53,055 bases of DNA from Gammaproteobacteria bacterium (GCA_029882995.1 JAOUJV010000006.1:1-53055), one strand, 5' to 3'. Numbered from the stretch's first letter, positions 18,362 to 27,465 are shown. The notes: generated from the sequence alone by a model not told the origin. Made by a program: numbers and translations.

Positions 18362-21055
18362 ATGAGTGATGTGATTAATAATCTTGAGTCCTTGATTCAG
18401 TCCTTTAAAACTTCTGCTGATCATGAAATAGAGAATTCTTTACGCTCCATTAGAGCGCAAGTTGCATCAGCATGGTTGAATGCCGATGTTAATAATTTAG
18501 TACCAGAATATACAGGGGAACTTGGAAAAGCGCACAAGCTTTTATTGGGCTCGGGGTTCTCCGGGGTTGCTCTAAATGAACAAGAAATAGCATTTACAAA
18601 AATATTACTTAAGGATATTAAAGATACACAATCTTCATCCCAGACGTTACATTATTTGTTGGCATGTATGCTTTATCTAGGGCCGCATGAGCTACCTGTA
18701 AATAATGATATAAAAAGTATACCTGCCTGGTTTTATGATGACTACATAAATTTTCTTGTCACCCCCCCGGTTATTTTCAAAAAGCCTGGTGAAGCCCTCG
18801 ATTATTTTCATTATTTAGAAAATATCATGCATTATTTTTCTGATAACTTGCTAGATTTACTCCAGATTGGGTCAAATGATTTTTATGATGAAACAATAAT
18901 AAAACTTAAATTTGTCCTCGCGTATTTTAATGAAGAAAATATAACTGGTCTCATGAGTATGCGTGCGAAATTAATGGAAAGCATGTTATATAGCACAAAA
19001 TATTGTCTTGACCATGTTTTTCCTTATCAAAAAACACAACGAAAAAAACACCGGATTGGGTTCCTTATTAATGCACTGGGAGATCATACGGAAAGTTATT
19101 TTGCATTATCAAATTTGGCTGGAATGTCTCGTAAATCAGTTGAAATTGTGCTTTATACATTAGTATCAACAAAACATCAGATGGAAAAACATGCTGAAGA
19201 AATGGTAGATCGGTATGTTTGTCTGGATAATATAAATACTAGCTCTATAGTTCAGCATATTCGTAATGATGATTTAGATGGAATGCTTTTTGCAACTAAT
19301 GTAACAGCGGTGACTAATCCGATGTTTATTCTTGCCAGTCATCGTTTGGCACGAGTGCAAATATCAACCATGGCATCTCCTGTGAGCACAGGCATTCGTA
19401 ATATGGATTATTTTCTTTCCTCTGTATTTAATGAGCCAGTGCATAATCCACAAGAGCAATATACTGAAAAACTGATACAAATTCCCGGTGGATTAAATCA
19501 TTTTTCTTACCAATATGATAAAGTAAAATCTACTTTTTCTTCTTTAGAGCGCAAAACTTTAGGCATTCCTTCTGAAGCCATAGTATTTTTCTCAGGAGCA
19601 AATTTTTTCAAGATTCTGCCGGAGTTATCAGAGGTATGGGTAAAGATAATTGCAAAGGTGCCAAATTCTATTCTTGTACTTATGCCCTTTAACCCCAACT
19701 GGACTAGTCAGTATCCAGAACATGTTTTTTTGTCACGATTAACACAAGAATTTGAACAGGCAGGGATAGATAAAGATCGGTTACGTATTATCAATCCAGT
19801 TCCTCATCGTGTTGATGTGCATGAAGTTATCAAGTTGGCAGATATCTATTTGGACAGCTTTCCCTTTGCTGGTTCATGTTCAGTATTTGATCCCTTGAGC
19901 GTTGGTTGTCCACCGGTAGTCTGGAGTGGTAAAACAGCTCGTTCGAGACATGGGGCAACTTTGCTTAAAATGTTTGATCTTGAGGAGATGATTGCAGAAA
20001 GTGAGCAAGACTATATTGATAAAGCAGTTGCCTTGGCGTGTGATGAAAATTTAAAAAACAAAATAATTAAAAAAATTAATCACCGTCTTGAAACTGGAAA
20101 TCCGGTACTGGATACAAATACTCTTGGCCCTCGTGTGAGTGATGCTGTTATCAATGTTATTGATAATTATCATAAGGAGGAAGATATCCTATTTAATAGA
20201 GATACAACCTCGCTTGTATCTGAGATTCAGAATCTGTCAACTAAAATCACACCAGATAAACCGTTTACCCTGGGTCTTACAGATGCGGCATGGGTAAAAT
20301 CATTACTCTTGTCCTATTTCAAATCACTTGAGGATGGTTCAAAACAGAGGCATATGGTTGATGTGGGTGCATGTTATGGAGAAATAGCAGTTCCATTTTT
20401 ACAACAAGGCTGGACAGCTGATCTTTTTGAGCCAGACCCGGAATGTTATACTGTACTGGAACAGCATTTTAAAAATGTTTTGAATAAAGTTGTTCATCTT
20501 CACCCGGTTGCGGTTAGTACCGAAAATCAGGATTCGGTTGCTTTTCACAAGGCATGTGCCAATGGTCTTTCAGGATTGAGCGCCAGTCCTTATGGCGCAA
20601 CGGAACAGGTACTTTCTGTTCCCGGTGTACGGCTTTCGGATTATTTACACGAAATTAACATGGATCATGTAGATTTTTTAAAGATAGATGTTGAGGGGTG
20701 GGATCTGGAAATCCTTAAGACGCATGATTTTGATGCATTTTTACCACGTTTGGTTATGGTTGAAGCGAGTACCGCATTCGAGAACCAAACAATTGAAGCT
20801 ATCAATGGTGGTATATCATGGATGGAGCAATATGGATTTGCTCCTCTCATCATACAGTATGAGGATGACGGGAATTTTCGTAAGGGAATCTGGAAATATA
20901 GACTCAGCAAGCTCTTGCTTAATAAACAAATTGAGCCATCAGATAAGGGTGATTTTTTAGCTAACATCCTCTTTTACCGCAAAGAAGATACGGTTTTTCT
21001 AGCCAGCTTGCTGAAATTCCTGCGTTCTCTTTTAGCCTCTAACTCCCCTGAATAA
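18362..21055 (+). CDS. Divergent GT41-type glycosyltransferase - FkbM methyltransferase fusion
   Basis: An 897-residue protein with the same architecture as the first island gene but without recognisable TPRs. Residues 1-220 are helical and unassigned. Residues about 230-610 resemble the GT41 core: IGFLINALGDHTESYF with a candidate catalytic His, SGANFFKILPELSEVW with the Lys, and LDSFPFAGSCSVFDPL. Residues about 660-840 are an FkbM methyltransferase with MVDVGACYGEI and a canonical FLKIDVEGWDLEIL. It is the last gene of the island, about 310 bases before fliC. Glycosylation plus O-methylation of flagellin is the best guess. The GT assignment is less certain than for the first protein. Confidence 0.75.
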   Translation: MSDVINNLESLIQSFKTSADHEIENSLRSIRAQVASAWLNADVNNLVPEYTGELGKAHKLLLGSGFSGVALNEQEIAFTKILLKDIKDTQSSSQTLHYLLACMLYLGPHELPVNNDIKSIPAWFYDDYINFLVTPPVIFKKPGEALDYFHYLENIMHYFSDNLLDLLQIGSNDFYDETIIKLKFVLAYFNEENITGLMSMRAKLMESMLYSTKYCLDHVFPYQKTQRKKHRIGFLINALGDHTESYFALSNLAGMSRKSVEIVLYTLVSTKHQMEKHAEEMVDRYVCLDNINTSSIVQHIRNDDLDGMLFATNVTAVTNPMFILASHRLARVQISTMASPVSTGIRNMDYFLSSVFNEPVHNPQEQYTEKLIQIPGGLNHFSYQYDKVKSTFSSLERKTLGIPSEAIVFFSGANFFKILPELSEVWVKIIAKVPNSILVLMPFNPNWTSQYPEHVFLSRLTQEFEQAGIDKDRLRIINPVPHRVDVHEVIKLADIYLDSFPFAGSCSVFDPLSVGCPPVVWSGKTARSRHGATLLKMFDLEEMIAESEQDYIDKAVALACDENLKNKIIKKINHRLETGNPVLDTNTLGPRVSDAVINVIDNYHKEEDILFNRDTTSLVSEIQNLSTKITPDKPFTLGLTDAAWVKSLLLSYFKSLEDGSKQRHMVDVGACYGEIAVPFLQQGWTADLFEPDPECYTVLEQHFKNVLNKVVHLHPVAVSTENQDSVAFHKACANGLSGLSASPYGATEQVLSVPGVRLSDYLHEINMDHVDFLKIDVEGWDLEILKTHDFDAFLPRLVMVEASTAFENQTIEAINGGISWMEQYGFAPLIIQYEDDGNFRKGIWKYRLSKLLLNKQIEPSDKGDFLANILFYRKEDTVFLASLLKFLRSLLASNSPE

Positions 21056-21364
21056 GCACCATCCAATACCTGTTGAAATATAGGCTCTGGGGGGCTACTG
21101 AAAGGAGTCAAAAATAGGGTATTTATCCTAAAAAAACATAACGCATTGAAAAACAAAGAAATTTTTCCGAGTATATTTAGCTAAAAAAACTGAATTTTTA
21201 TTAAAGGATAAGATTTCCCTGCCGATAGTGTTACTGGGAGCGGTGAATATTTCCAATTTGTGGAAGTATATCCGCTAGGTATAAAGCTCTACCTTCGGTG
21301 CAACCCTGCGCTGGCCCAAGCCGCGTGGGGTTTATTGTTTCTGGAGGTCATAGGAGAAAATATA
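21056..21364 (+). other. Flagellin promoter and leader region
   Basis: No gene is seen here. The left part (21056-21200) is AT-rich with no clear terminator for the island. A sigma-28 promoter follows at 21202-21228. The leader then contains a GC-rich hairpin at about 21300-21333 (AACCC/GGGTT ends, about ten pairs with wobbles) and a strong Shine-Dalgarno region, GGAGG then AGGAG, just before the fliC ATG. The two GGA motifs near the start could also be contacts for a CsrA/RsmA-type repressor; that is speculation. Confidence 0.6.
21202..21228 (+). promoter_or_regulatory. Sigma-28 (FliA) promoter of fliC
   Basis: TAAAGGAT-N11-GCCGATAG matches the FliA consensus TAAAGTTT-N11-GCCGATAA in spacing and almost fully in the -10. 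It lies about 137 bases before the fliC ATG, leaving a long leader. FliA is encoded at the end of this window, so flagellin should be expressed late, after FlgM export. Confidence 0.88.
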
Positions 21365-23185
21365 ATGGCTCAAATTATTAACACTAACGTTGCGTCTTTG
21401 AACGCACAGCGTAATCTGGACAGGTCGCAAGGGCAGTTAGGTATTGCTCTGGCGCGTTTGTCATCAGGTCTGCGTATTAACAGCGCGCGAGACGATGCTG
21501 CGGGCTTGGCGATTTCGGAACGATTCACAACCCAGATTCGTGGTCTGAATCAGGCGATTCGAAATGCTAACGATGGTATCTCTCTCGCACAGACAGCTGA
21601 AGGTGCATTAGGCGAAGCGGGTAACGCGCTACAGCGTATTCGTGAGCTGGCGATTCAGTCTGCTAACTCCACTAACTCGGTATCTGACCGTGCGGCGTTA
21701 AACTCAGAAGCGGCACAGTTGCTTTCTGAAATTCAGCGTAACGCGTCAACCACTTCATTTAACGGACAGAAGATTCTGGATGGTACGTTCTCAACTGCAC
21801 AGTTCCAGGTAGGTGCGGAAGCGAACCAGACTATTTCGTTTGGTATTACGGGTGCAACCACTGATCTGTTAGGTGCTTATCAGGCAGCAGGTACTGAGGT
21901 TACAACTAACGCATTTGATGGTACTGCAGCTGGATTAGCTATTAACGGGGTTGCAGTATCGGAATCATCTGCAACTACGGCCGCTGGTGTAACAGCTGGT
22001 AGTGCAACTGCTAAGGTAACGGCAATTAATAGTGTAAGCTCACAAACAGGTGTTACTGCAACGGCTACAAACACTATTACCGGTATAGCACCGGTTGCTG
22101 GGCAGGCGCTTAATAGCGGTGACCTAGTAATCAATGGTATAGATGTCGGTTCTGTTTCGGCGGCTAATACAGCGGTACTTCAGGGTGCTGCTGCAGCAAC
22201 AGCAATCAATGCGGTTTCCAATCAGACAGGTGTCACTGCGGAAGCTGATAAATCAAATGGTGCAATTACTCTGACTGCATCGGATGGTCGTGATATTACA
22301 CTTTCATCTGCAACTACCGCGCTTGTAACGGATGTCTTTAATGCAACCGGTTTGGATGCTAATAACGGTGCTAATCCGACAGGAAAAGATACACGTGATC
22401 TCACATTTTCTGCATTTATAATCTCGGATGCTAGTGTAGGCTCAACAGATGTTCTTTTCGGTGAGACTGTAACCATTGATGACATTGTTTATGAATTCAA
22501 TACAGCAGGTACTGTTACAAGTAATACACTGATTGAAGTTGCATCTGGTGATGCTCAAGGAACTGTTCTTACTGATTTGGAAACTGCAATCAATAACAAT
22601 AGTACTGCCGGATTATCGACTGTTACAGCCAGTCTTACAGGTTTAGTACTGACACTGACCCAGAGACTGGAAGGTGCGGCTGGTATTACTTCTGCTGATT
22701 CAATCGCTGACCCTGTAATTACATTTGGAGCGACAGCTGGCGGTACAGATGCTGCAGATGCAGTTGCAAACCGTGATGGTGGTGAAATCACTCTGAGTTC
22801 GGATAAGAACTTTACCTTAACAGGTGATGATCTGGCAGATGGTGGTTTTACTGGTATATCTCCTGCATTAACCCAGTTGAATACAGTGGATATTTCCACG
22901 GTTGCGGGTGCTAATGCGGCAATCTCGGTGCTTGATGGTGCCTTGTCACAGGTTACGACGATTCGATCCGATCTGGGTGCTATCCAGAACAGGTTCCAAT
23001 CAACGATTAATAACCTGGCGGCAACCACTGAAAACCTGAGCGCTGCGCGAAGTCGAGTACTTGATGCTGACTTTGCGGCAGAAACTGCGGCACTAACACG
23101 TGCACAGATTCTGCAGCAAGCAGGTGTAGCGATTCTGTCACAGGCAAACGCACTACCACAATTGGTATTGAGTCTGTTGCAGTAA
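21365..23185 (+). CDS. fliC: FliC, flagellin (606 residues)
   Basis: Flagellin, the filament subunit. The start [18 protein letters not shown] follows GGAGGTCATAGGAGA, so ATG 21365 is right although the frame is open to 21260. Conserved D0/D1 segments are at both ends: [20 protein letters not shown] and [16 protein letters not shown] (the region seen by TLR5 in other bacteria), and at the end [20 protein letters not shown]. The central region, about residues 175-510, is Ser/Thr/Ala-rich with two flagellin-hook-IN-like repeats ([20 protein letters not shown]). It is the likely substrate of the upstream glycosylation island. This is the only flagellin gene in the window. Confidence 0.98.
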   Translation: MAQIINTNVASLNAQRNLDRSQGQLGIALARLSSGLRINSARDDAAGLAISERFTTQIRGLNQAIRNANDGISLAQTAEGALGEAGNALQRIRELAIQSANSTNSVSDRAALNSEAAQLLSEIQRNASTTSFNGQKILDGTFSTAQFQVGAEANQTISFGITGATTDLLGAYQAAGTEVTTNAFDGTAAGLAINGVAVSESSATTAAGVTAGSATAKVTAINSVSSQTGVTATATNTITGIAPVAGQALNSGDLVINGIDVGSVSAANTAVLQGAAAATAINAVSNQTGVTAEADKSNGAITLTASDGRDITLSSATTALVTDVFNATGLDANNGANPTGKDTRDLTFSAFIISDASVGSTDVLFGETVTIDDIVYEFNTAGTVTSNTLIEVASGDAQGTVLTDLETAINNNSTAGLSTVTASLTGLVLTLTQRLEGAAGITSADSIADPVITFGATAGGTDAADAVANRDGGEITLSSDKNFTLTGDDLADGGFTGISPALTQLNTVDISTVAGANAAISVLDGALSQVTTIRSDLGAIQNRFQSTINNLAATTENLSAARSRVLDADFAAETAALTRAQILQQAGVAILSQANALPQLVLSLLQ

Positions 23186-23192
23186 ATCTTAC

Positions 23193-23229
23193 GGGAACGC
23201 GTCCGGGGATTGTCCCGGACGCACTTCCC
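23193..23229 (+). terminator. Strong hairpin after fliC without a U-tract
   Basis: GCGTCCGGG and CCCGGACGC form a perfect 9-bp stem with a short loop, and flanking GGGAA / TTCCC lengthens it. No run of T follows, so this is more likely an mRNA 3'-end stabiliser or a partial terminator than a full Rho-independent terminator. It would let fliC mRNA be abundant with limited read-through into flaG. Confidence 0.7.
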
Positions 23230-23257
23230 CACTAAAGATTGAAAGAGGTAAACAGAT

Positions 23258-23680
23258 ATGGCTACTAACGGAATTAACCCGGTTAACCCTAACCGTGTGG
23301 AAACTCCTTCGGTACAGTCGTCTGCGCCTCAGGTTTCTGCCCAGCCGCCACCTGAAAATCAGGCAGTGGTCAGGCAAAATTTGCCTCCGACAGGTAAGGG
23401 AGTGCCGTCACAGGTATCTACACCTGAAAACAAAGACGAAATTGCCAAGGCAGTCGAACAACTTAGTTCCCATGTTCAGACCCTGAATCGTGATTTGCAG
23501 TTCAGTGTTGAAGAGGAGCTGGGCATGGGTCGTACAGTCGTAAAAGTGCTAGATTCCGAGACTAAAGAGGTGATTCGCCAGATTCCTTCCGAAGAAATTA
23601 TCAAGATTGCAAAACAATTGAAGGAAATGATTGAGGCGAATTCCAGTTCTGAAGGTCTGTTTCTGGAGGAACAGGTCTAA
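23258..23680 (+). CDS. flaG: FlaG family protein
   Basis: The 140-residue product has a Pro/Gln-rich, low-complexity N-terminus (residues 1-65) and a conserved FlaG C-terminal domain: LQFSVEEELGMGRTVVKVLD, then KEVIRQIPSEEIIKIAKQL. FlaG proteins influence filament length in polar flagellates; the mechanism is not settled. It lies between fliC and fliD as in Pseudomonas and Vibrio. AAAGAGG precedes the ATG. Confidence 0.93.
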   Translation: MATNGINPVNPNRVETPSVQSSAPQVSAQPPPENQAVVRQNLPPTGKGVPSQVSTPENKDEIAKAVEQLSSHVQTLNRDLQFSVEEELGMGRTVVKVLDSETKEVIRQIPSEEIIKIAKQLKEMIEANSSSEGLFLEEQV

Positions 23681-23682
23681 GT

Positions 23683-23697
23683 TGGCCTTGTTTTTGC
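23683..23697 (+). promoter_or_regulatory. Sigma-54 promoter for fliD operon
   Basis: TGGCCT-N5-TTGC, followed by A, fits the -24/-12 consensus TGGCAC-N5-TTGC, with GG and GC at the required spacing. It begins right after the flaG stop and lies about 75 bases before fliD. The -12 TTGCA is also the first arm of a 9-bp inverted repeat (TGCAAGTTG at 23695-23703, with CAACTTGCA downstream), so a bound protein or an RNA hairpin could affect it. Confidence 0.65.
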
Positions 23698-23772
23698 AAG
23701 TTGTCTTGGGGAGATTGGGGCAACTTGCAGTTTAGGCTGGAGTTGAGGGTTACTTAGGCGAGGGTAAGCAGT

Positions 23773-25824
23773 ATGGCTATCACAGCATCAACAGGAATAG
23801 GTTCAGGGATTGATATTAACGGTCTGGTCAGCAGTATCGTTAATGCTGAACGTTTGCCTGTGCAAAACAGGCTGGATCGTCGTGAGGCAGAACTCCAGAC
23901 TAAATTAACAGCCTACGGCACCTTGAAGGGTGCGTTATCCGCATTTCAGGGATCGCTCGTAAGTCTTAAAACACTTTCTACATTTGATCAGCGTTCCTCA
24001 TCCAGTAGTGATGAAGATGTGGCTACGATCACGGCCAATAGTACAGCAGATATTGGCAGCCATTCACTTACCATAAAAAACCTTGCCAAATCTCACAAAC
24101 TGGTAACAGACAGCACATTAACCAATGCGCAATTTACCAGTGAAACGGCAACCCTTGGTACAGGCACATTAACATTTAGATTTGGCACGACAGTTCATGA
24201 TGCAGGTGGTGACACCTATACTTCATTTACACAAAACCCAGATAAGGCATCAGTTGATGTCACCGTTACTGATGGAAGCTTGAAAGGTGTTCGAGATGCC
24301 ATTAATAATGCCAATGTAGGTGCGACCGCATCGATTATTTATGACGGCAGTTATTATCGCCTTTCTATTGTGTCTGATGATACTGGTGTTGATAGCAGCA
24401 TGGAGATAAGAGTTTCCAATGATGCTGATAATGATGATCTGGATGGTGCTGGTTTGTCATTATTAAATTTCTATGAAGCAGCTGATACAACTGAATATAC
24501 TACCCTCAAGCAATCTGAAGAAGCATTGGATGCTAAATTTGATCTTGATGGTATAGCAAATATAACCAGTGCAACGAACAAGATTACAGATGTTATTACT
24601 GGATTAACTATTGAATTAAAAGCGGCTACAGGCACAACTAATTTGACTGTTTCCCGCGATACAAGTTATATAAGCTCAAATATTAATTCTTTTGTTGCAA
24701 AATATAATGCCTTAATCAATACAGCAAACGAACTGGCAAAATATGATGTTGATACCGGAGAAGCAGGGACACTGAATGGTGACGGTGTTTTACGTAATAT
24801 TGTTTCACGTATTCGCAGTACGATCAGTAACCCGGTAGAAGGTTTAACAGATACGAGAATCCTTGCTGAAATTGGCATTTCAGTCAGCGGCACTGATGGT
24901 ACATTGGTACTAGATAACAGCAAGCTTGACGGTGTTATGAGTAGTGATCTGAATGCTGTATTAAGTTTGTTTGCAGAAGTAGGAACACCAACAGATGCAT
25001 TGATTGATTTTGTTAGTTCCACAGATGATACTCAGGTGGGTGAATATGCAATCAATATTACCCAGCTTGCAACACAGGGAACATACAGTGGTAATGCTCA
25101 TGTTGCTGACTTAAAGATTGATTCTGGAGTGGATGATACGCTCACTCTTTCTATTGATGGCGTAGCGACTACGATAACACTAACAGCACAGACCTATGGT
25201 AGTGCAGCCGCTCTGGCAGCAGAGATTCAGGCCAGAATTAATGGTGCTGAGGAATTTTCAGATGCGGGTGTTTCTGCACAAGTAACAGCTGACGGTAGTG
25301 GAGTGATTACTATTACCTCAAATAGCTATGGTTCTGATTCCCAGGTAACCATTTCAGGAGGAAACGGTTTAACAGGAATCTTTGGCAGTAGTACAACGAG
25401 TACAACAGGGAAAGATGTAGCGGGCACGATTGGTGGCTATGAGGCAATCGGTGAAGGTCAGTATTTAACTGGCACACAAGCAACCGCTGGACTACAAATT
25501 AAAGTATCACCAGATGGTGCTACGGGTGATCGTGGTTTCATTAACTTTACCAGTGGTTATGCCAAGCAACTGGATGATTATTTAGCTGAACTACTGGATA
25601 GTGAAGGTTTGTTTACAACGGTTACCGACGGTGTCCAGAATAGCATAGATAGTATTGGTACACAGCGTGAAGAATTAAATCGTCGTTTAATTAAAATTGA
25701 AGAGCGTACACGGGCGCAGTTTATTGCTATGGATGCGATAGTTGCTACATTACGTAGTACCAGTGATTTTCTGACTCAGCAATTAGCCAGTTTGCCCAAG
25801 ATCACAGTCAGAGGTTCAAAATAA
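23773..25824 (+). CDS. fliD: FliD, filament cap protein (enlarged)
   Basis: FliD (HAP2) caps the filament tip and folds flagellin into place. The N-terminus (STGIGSGIDINGLVSSIVNAE) and the C-terminus (REELNRRLIKIEERTRAQFIAM, shown here in part, then DFLTQQLASL) are diagnostic. At 683 residues it is longer than enteric FliD (about 470). The added part, about residues 415-600, has a flagellin-hook-IN-like fold pattern (LTLSIDGVATTITL, then AAEIQARING). It is the first gene of a fliD-fliS-fliT unit and has a sigma-54 promoter upstream. Confidence 0.96.
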   Translation: MAITASTGIGSGIDINGLVSSIVNAERLPVQNRLDRREAELQTKLTAYGTLKGALSAFQGSLVSLKTLSTFDQRSSSSSDEDVATITANSTADIGSHSLTIKNLAKSHKLVTDSTLTNAQFTSETATLGTGTLTFRFGTTVHDAGGDTYTSFTQNPDKASVDVTVTDGSLKGVRDAINNANVGATASIIYDGSYYRLSIVSDDTGVDSSMEIRVSNDADNDDLDGAGLSLLNFYEAADTTEYTTLKQSEEALDAKFDLDGIANITSATNKITDVITGLTIELKAATGTTNLTVSRDTSYISSNINSFVAKYNALINTANELAKYDVDTGEAGTLNGDGVLRNIVSRIRSTISNPVEGLTDTRILAEIGISVSGTDGTLVLDNSKLDGVMSSDLNAVLSLFAEVGTPTDALIDFVSSTDDTQVGEYAINITQLATQGTYSGNAHVADLKIDSGVDDTLTLSIDGVATTITLTAQTYGSAAALAAEIQARINGAEEFSDAGVSAQVTADGSGVITITSNSYGSDSQVTISGGNGLTGIFGSSTTSTTGKDVAGTIGGYEAIGEGQYLTGTQATAGLQIKVSPDGATGDRGFINFTSGYAKQLDDYLAELLDSEGLFTTVTDGVQNSIDSIGTQREELNRRLIKIEERTRAQFIAMDAIVATLRSTSDFLTQQLASLPKITVRGSK

Positions 25825-25868
25825 AGAGTTCTAATTATTATAAAAAAATTGTAGTTTTTTTAGTGGTA

Positions 25869-25896
25869 TAAAGATATGGAGAGGGTCGTCCGATAG
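25869..25896 (+). promoter_or_regulatory. Possible sigma-28 promoter upstream of fliS
   Basis: TAAAGATA and TCCGATAG resemble the FliA -35 and -10, but the spacer is 12 rather than 11 and the -10 has two mismatches. It lies about 55 bases before the fliS ATG in a 125-base gap. A weak late promoter for fliS is possible. Confidence 0.35.
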
Positions 25897-25949
25897 AGTG
25901 GTAAGGGCGGTGGTAAGAATAAAGACTTGAATAAAATTGAGGAAATAGC

Positions 25950-26405
25950 ATGGCTACTTCAGCACAAGACGCATTAAATGAATATAAAAAAGGTGTAAAA
26001 ACCGGCGTTGAAGATTTTACGCCACATCGCTTGATCCAGATGCTGATGGAAGGGGCGCTGGACAAGATTTCCAAGGCCAAGGGTTTTATGCAGCAGGAAG
26101 GTGCGCAGGCGATTGCCAACAAAGGTGAACAGATTTCATGGGCGATTTCCATTATAGATGGACTGAAAGTGAGCCTGGATAAAACCGTGGATGGTGGTGG
26201 CGAGCTGGTACAGAATCTGGAAGATTTGTATATCTATATGGAAAAACGTTTGGTAGAAGCGAACCTGCATAACAAGATTGAATACCTTGATGAAGTGGCA
26301 AATTTGCTAAGAGAAGTTAAAGCAGGCTGGGATGCGGTTCCTCAGGATCTTATTCAGGAACATGCGAAGGAAGCGGCCAAGCAATCAAATGATCCTGCTG
26401 CCTGA
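25950..26405 (+). CDS. fliS: FliS, flagellin export chaperone
   Basis: FliS binds the flagellin C-terminus in the cytoplasm and keeps it from polymerising before export. The 151-residue product has the FliS features TPHRLIQMLMEGALDKISKAKG and NLEDLYIYMEKRLVEANLHN, with a helical bundle pattern. The ATG follows TTGAGGAAATA. It is somewhat longer than enteric FliS (about 135), with a polar C-terminal tail. It sits between fliD and the fliT-like gene, the standard order. Confidence 0.95.
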   Translation: MATSAQDALNEYKKGVKTGVEDFTPHRLIQMLMEGALDKISKAKGFMQQEGAQAIANKGEQISWAISIIDGLKVSLDKTVDGGGELVQNLEDLYIYMEKRLVEANLHNKIEYLDEVANLLREVKAGWDAVPQDLIQEHAKEAAKQSNDPAA

Positions 26406-26410
26406 AGACA

Positions 26411-26776
26411 ATGATTACTTCTCATGCAGTTGATAGTGCATTGCCTGAATCCTCATCAACCGAGTATGAGCAGAAACTTTCTGAAATTCTAACAATTTCT
26501 CAAACCATGCTTGATCATGCCAGGCGTGGTGAGTGGCCGGAGCTGACACAAATAGAAGACCGACGCCGCACCCTTCTCGAAGATTTTTTCTCCCGCACAA
26601 TTACGCCTGATATGGCTTCTTCTATTGAAGAGGTGATTCGTCAGGTGATGACAATGGATAAAGAAGTTATTTCTCTTGGTGAAGACATGCAAAAACAAAT
26701 GGCCAGTGATTTGCGTGATATTGGCAAGGGAAAAGTGGCTTCAAAAGCCTATACAGATACAGAAAAAGGCCGCTAG
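26411..26776 (+). CDS. fliT: FliT-like flagellar chaperone
   Basis: A 121-residue, mostly helical protein directly after fliS. It has the FliT-type pattern: a first helix with LSEILTISQTMLDHARRGEWPEL, a WPEL-then-R-R segment (IEDRRRTLLEDFF), and a second helix with MDKEVISLGEDMQ. In enteric bacteria FliT is the chaperone for the cap protein FliD and an anti-FlhDC factor. Here, without FlhDC, only the chaperone role is likely. Sequence similarity in this family is low, so the position carries much of the evidence. Confidence 0.8.
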   Translation: MITSHAVDSALPESSSTEYEQKLSEILTISQTMLDHARRGEWPELTQIEDRRRTLLEDFFSRTITPDMASSIEEVIRQVMTMDKEVISLGEDMQKQMASDLRDIGKGKVASKAYTDTEKGR

Positions 26777-26877
26777 TCTCCAGTCAGATTTTTTCATCTT
26801 TTCCACAAACAGGAATTGTTTTTTAGTTAGCAATATTCTTCCTTGTATCTTGTACCTTATCCATATATCTTTTATTC

Positions 26878-27465
26878 ATGGGACGACGATTATCCGATTT
26901 TCATGGTGACTGCCTGATTGTTGAGGGCGCCTTTGCCTTGCACTGGAAATCATTGCCAGGTGAACCTCAGCAAATCCAGTTTGCACGCAATAATGCCAGT
27001 AACGAAACTATCCTGCGTTCAGTGGCCGCCATTGAAGAGTACCGTGGTACAACTGTTCAGGATGATCAGACTGGTGTTGAAGCCGATATCGCACGACTGG
27101 ATAACAAATTGAACGTCTTGTTGGGTATGGTCAGCGAACTGATAAAGCAGCAGCGTGATATACCGGAGGCGGTACCGGTGCTGTTGAGTGTACAGGCTAT
27201 CGAATGGTGGTCTGAGAATACGCCGACACTGGATGAATTCATCCAGCTGGAACTCTACGTCAATCCGTCCTATCCGTCCCCGTTACTGCTTACTGGCAAG
27301 GTGGAAATGGTCGAAAATCTGGAAGAGGGTATTTTTCATGTGGTGGTGAATTTTGTCGGCATCAATGAAGCCGTTATCGATCAGTTCGAGCGCTTCATAT
27401 TCCGCCACCACAGGCGTGGAGTGGCTCTCAGTCGTCGTCATCATAAACAGCAAACCACAAACTAG
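26878..27465 (+). CDS. Atypical PilZ-domain protein (tPilZ-like), possible c-di-GMP-linked flagellar regulator
   Basis: The 195-residue product sits just after the fliT-like gene, where many polar flagellates have a PilZ gene. A long helix with heptad-like spacing (VEADIARLDNKLNVLLGMV) separates the N-terminal part from a beta-rich C-terminal part (LLSVQAIEWWSENTP, then LQLELYVNP-like and LTGKVEMVENLEEG strands) and ends FRHHRRGVALSRRHH. This resembles the atypical, tetrameric PilZ proteins of Xanthomonas. The classic RxxxR and D/NxSxxG c-di-GMP motifs are not obvious, so ligand binding is uncertain. No good ribosome-binding site precedes the ATG. Confidence 0.65.
   Translation: MGRRLSDFHGDCLIVEGAFALHWKSLPGEPQQIQFARNNASNETILRSVAAIEEYRGTTVQDDQTGVEADIARLDNKLNVLLGMVSELIKQQRDIPEAVPVLLSVQAIEWWSENTPTLDEFIQLELYVNPSYPSPLLLTGKVEMVENLEEGIFHVVVNFVGINEAVIDQFERFIFRHHRRGVALSRRHHKQQTTN

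Noticed and set aside
22555-23232. 225-residue open frame on the - strand inside fliC
   Set aside because: It is antisense to conserved flagellin sequence, has no recognisable motifs, and arises from the codon bias of the sense gene.
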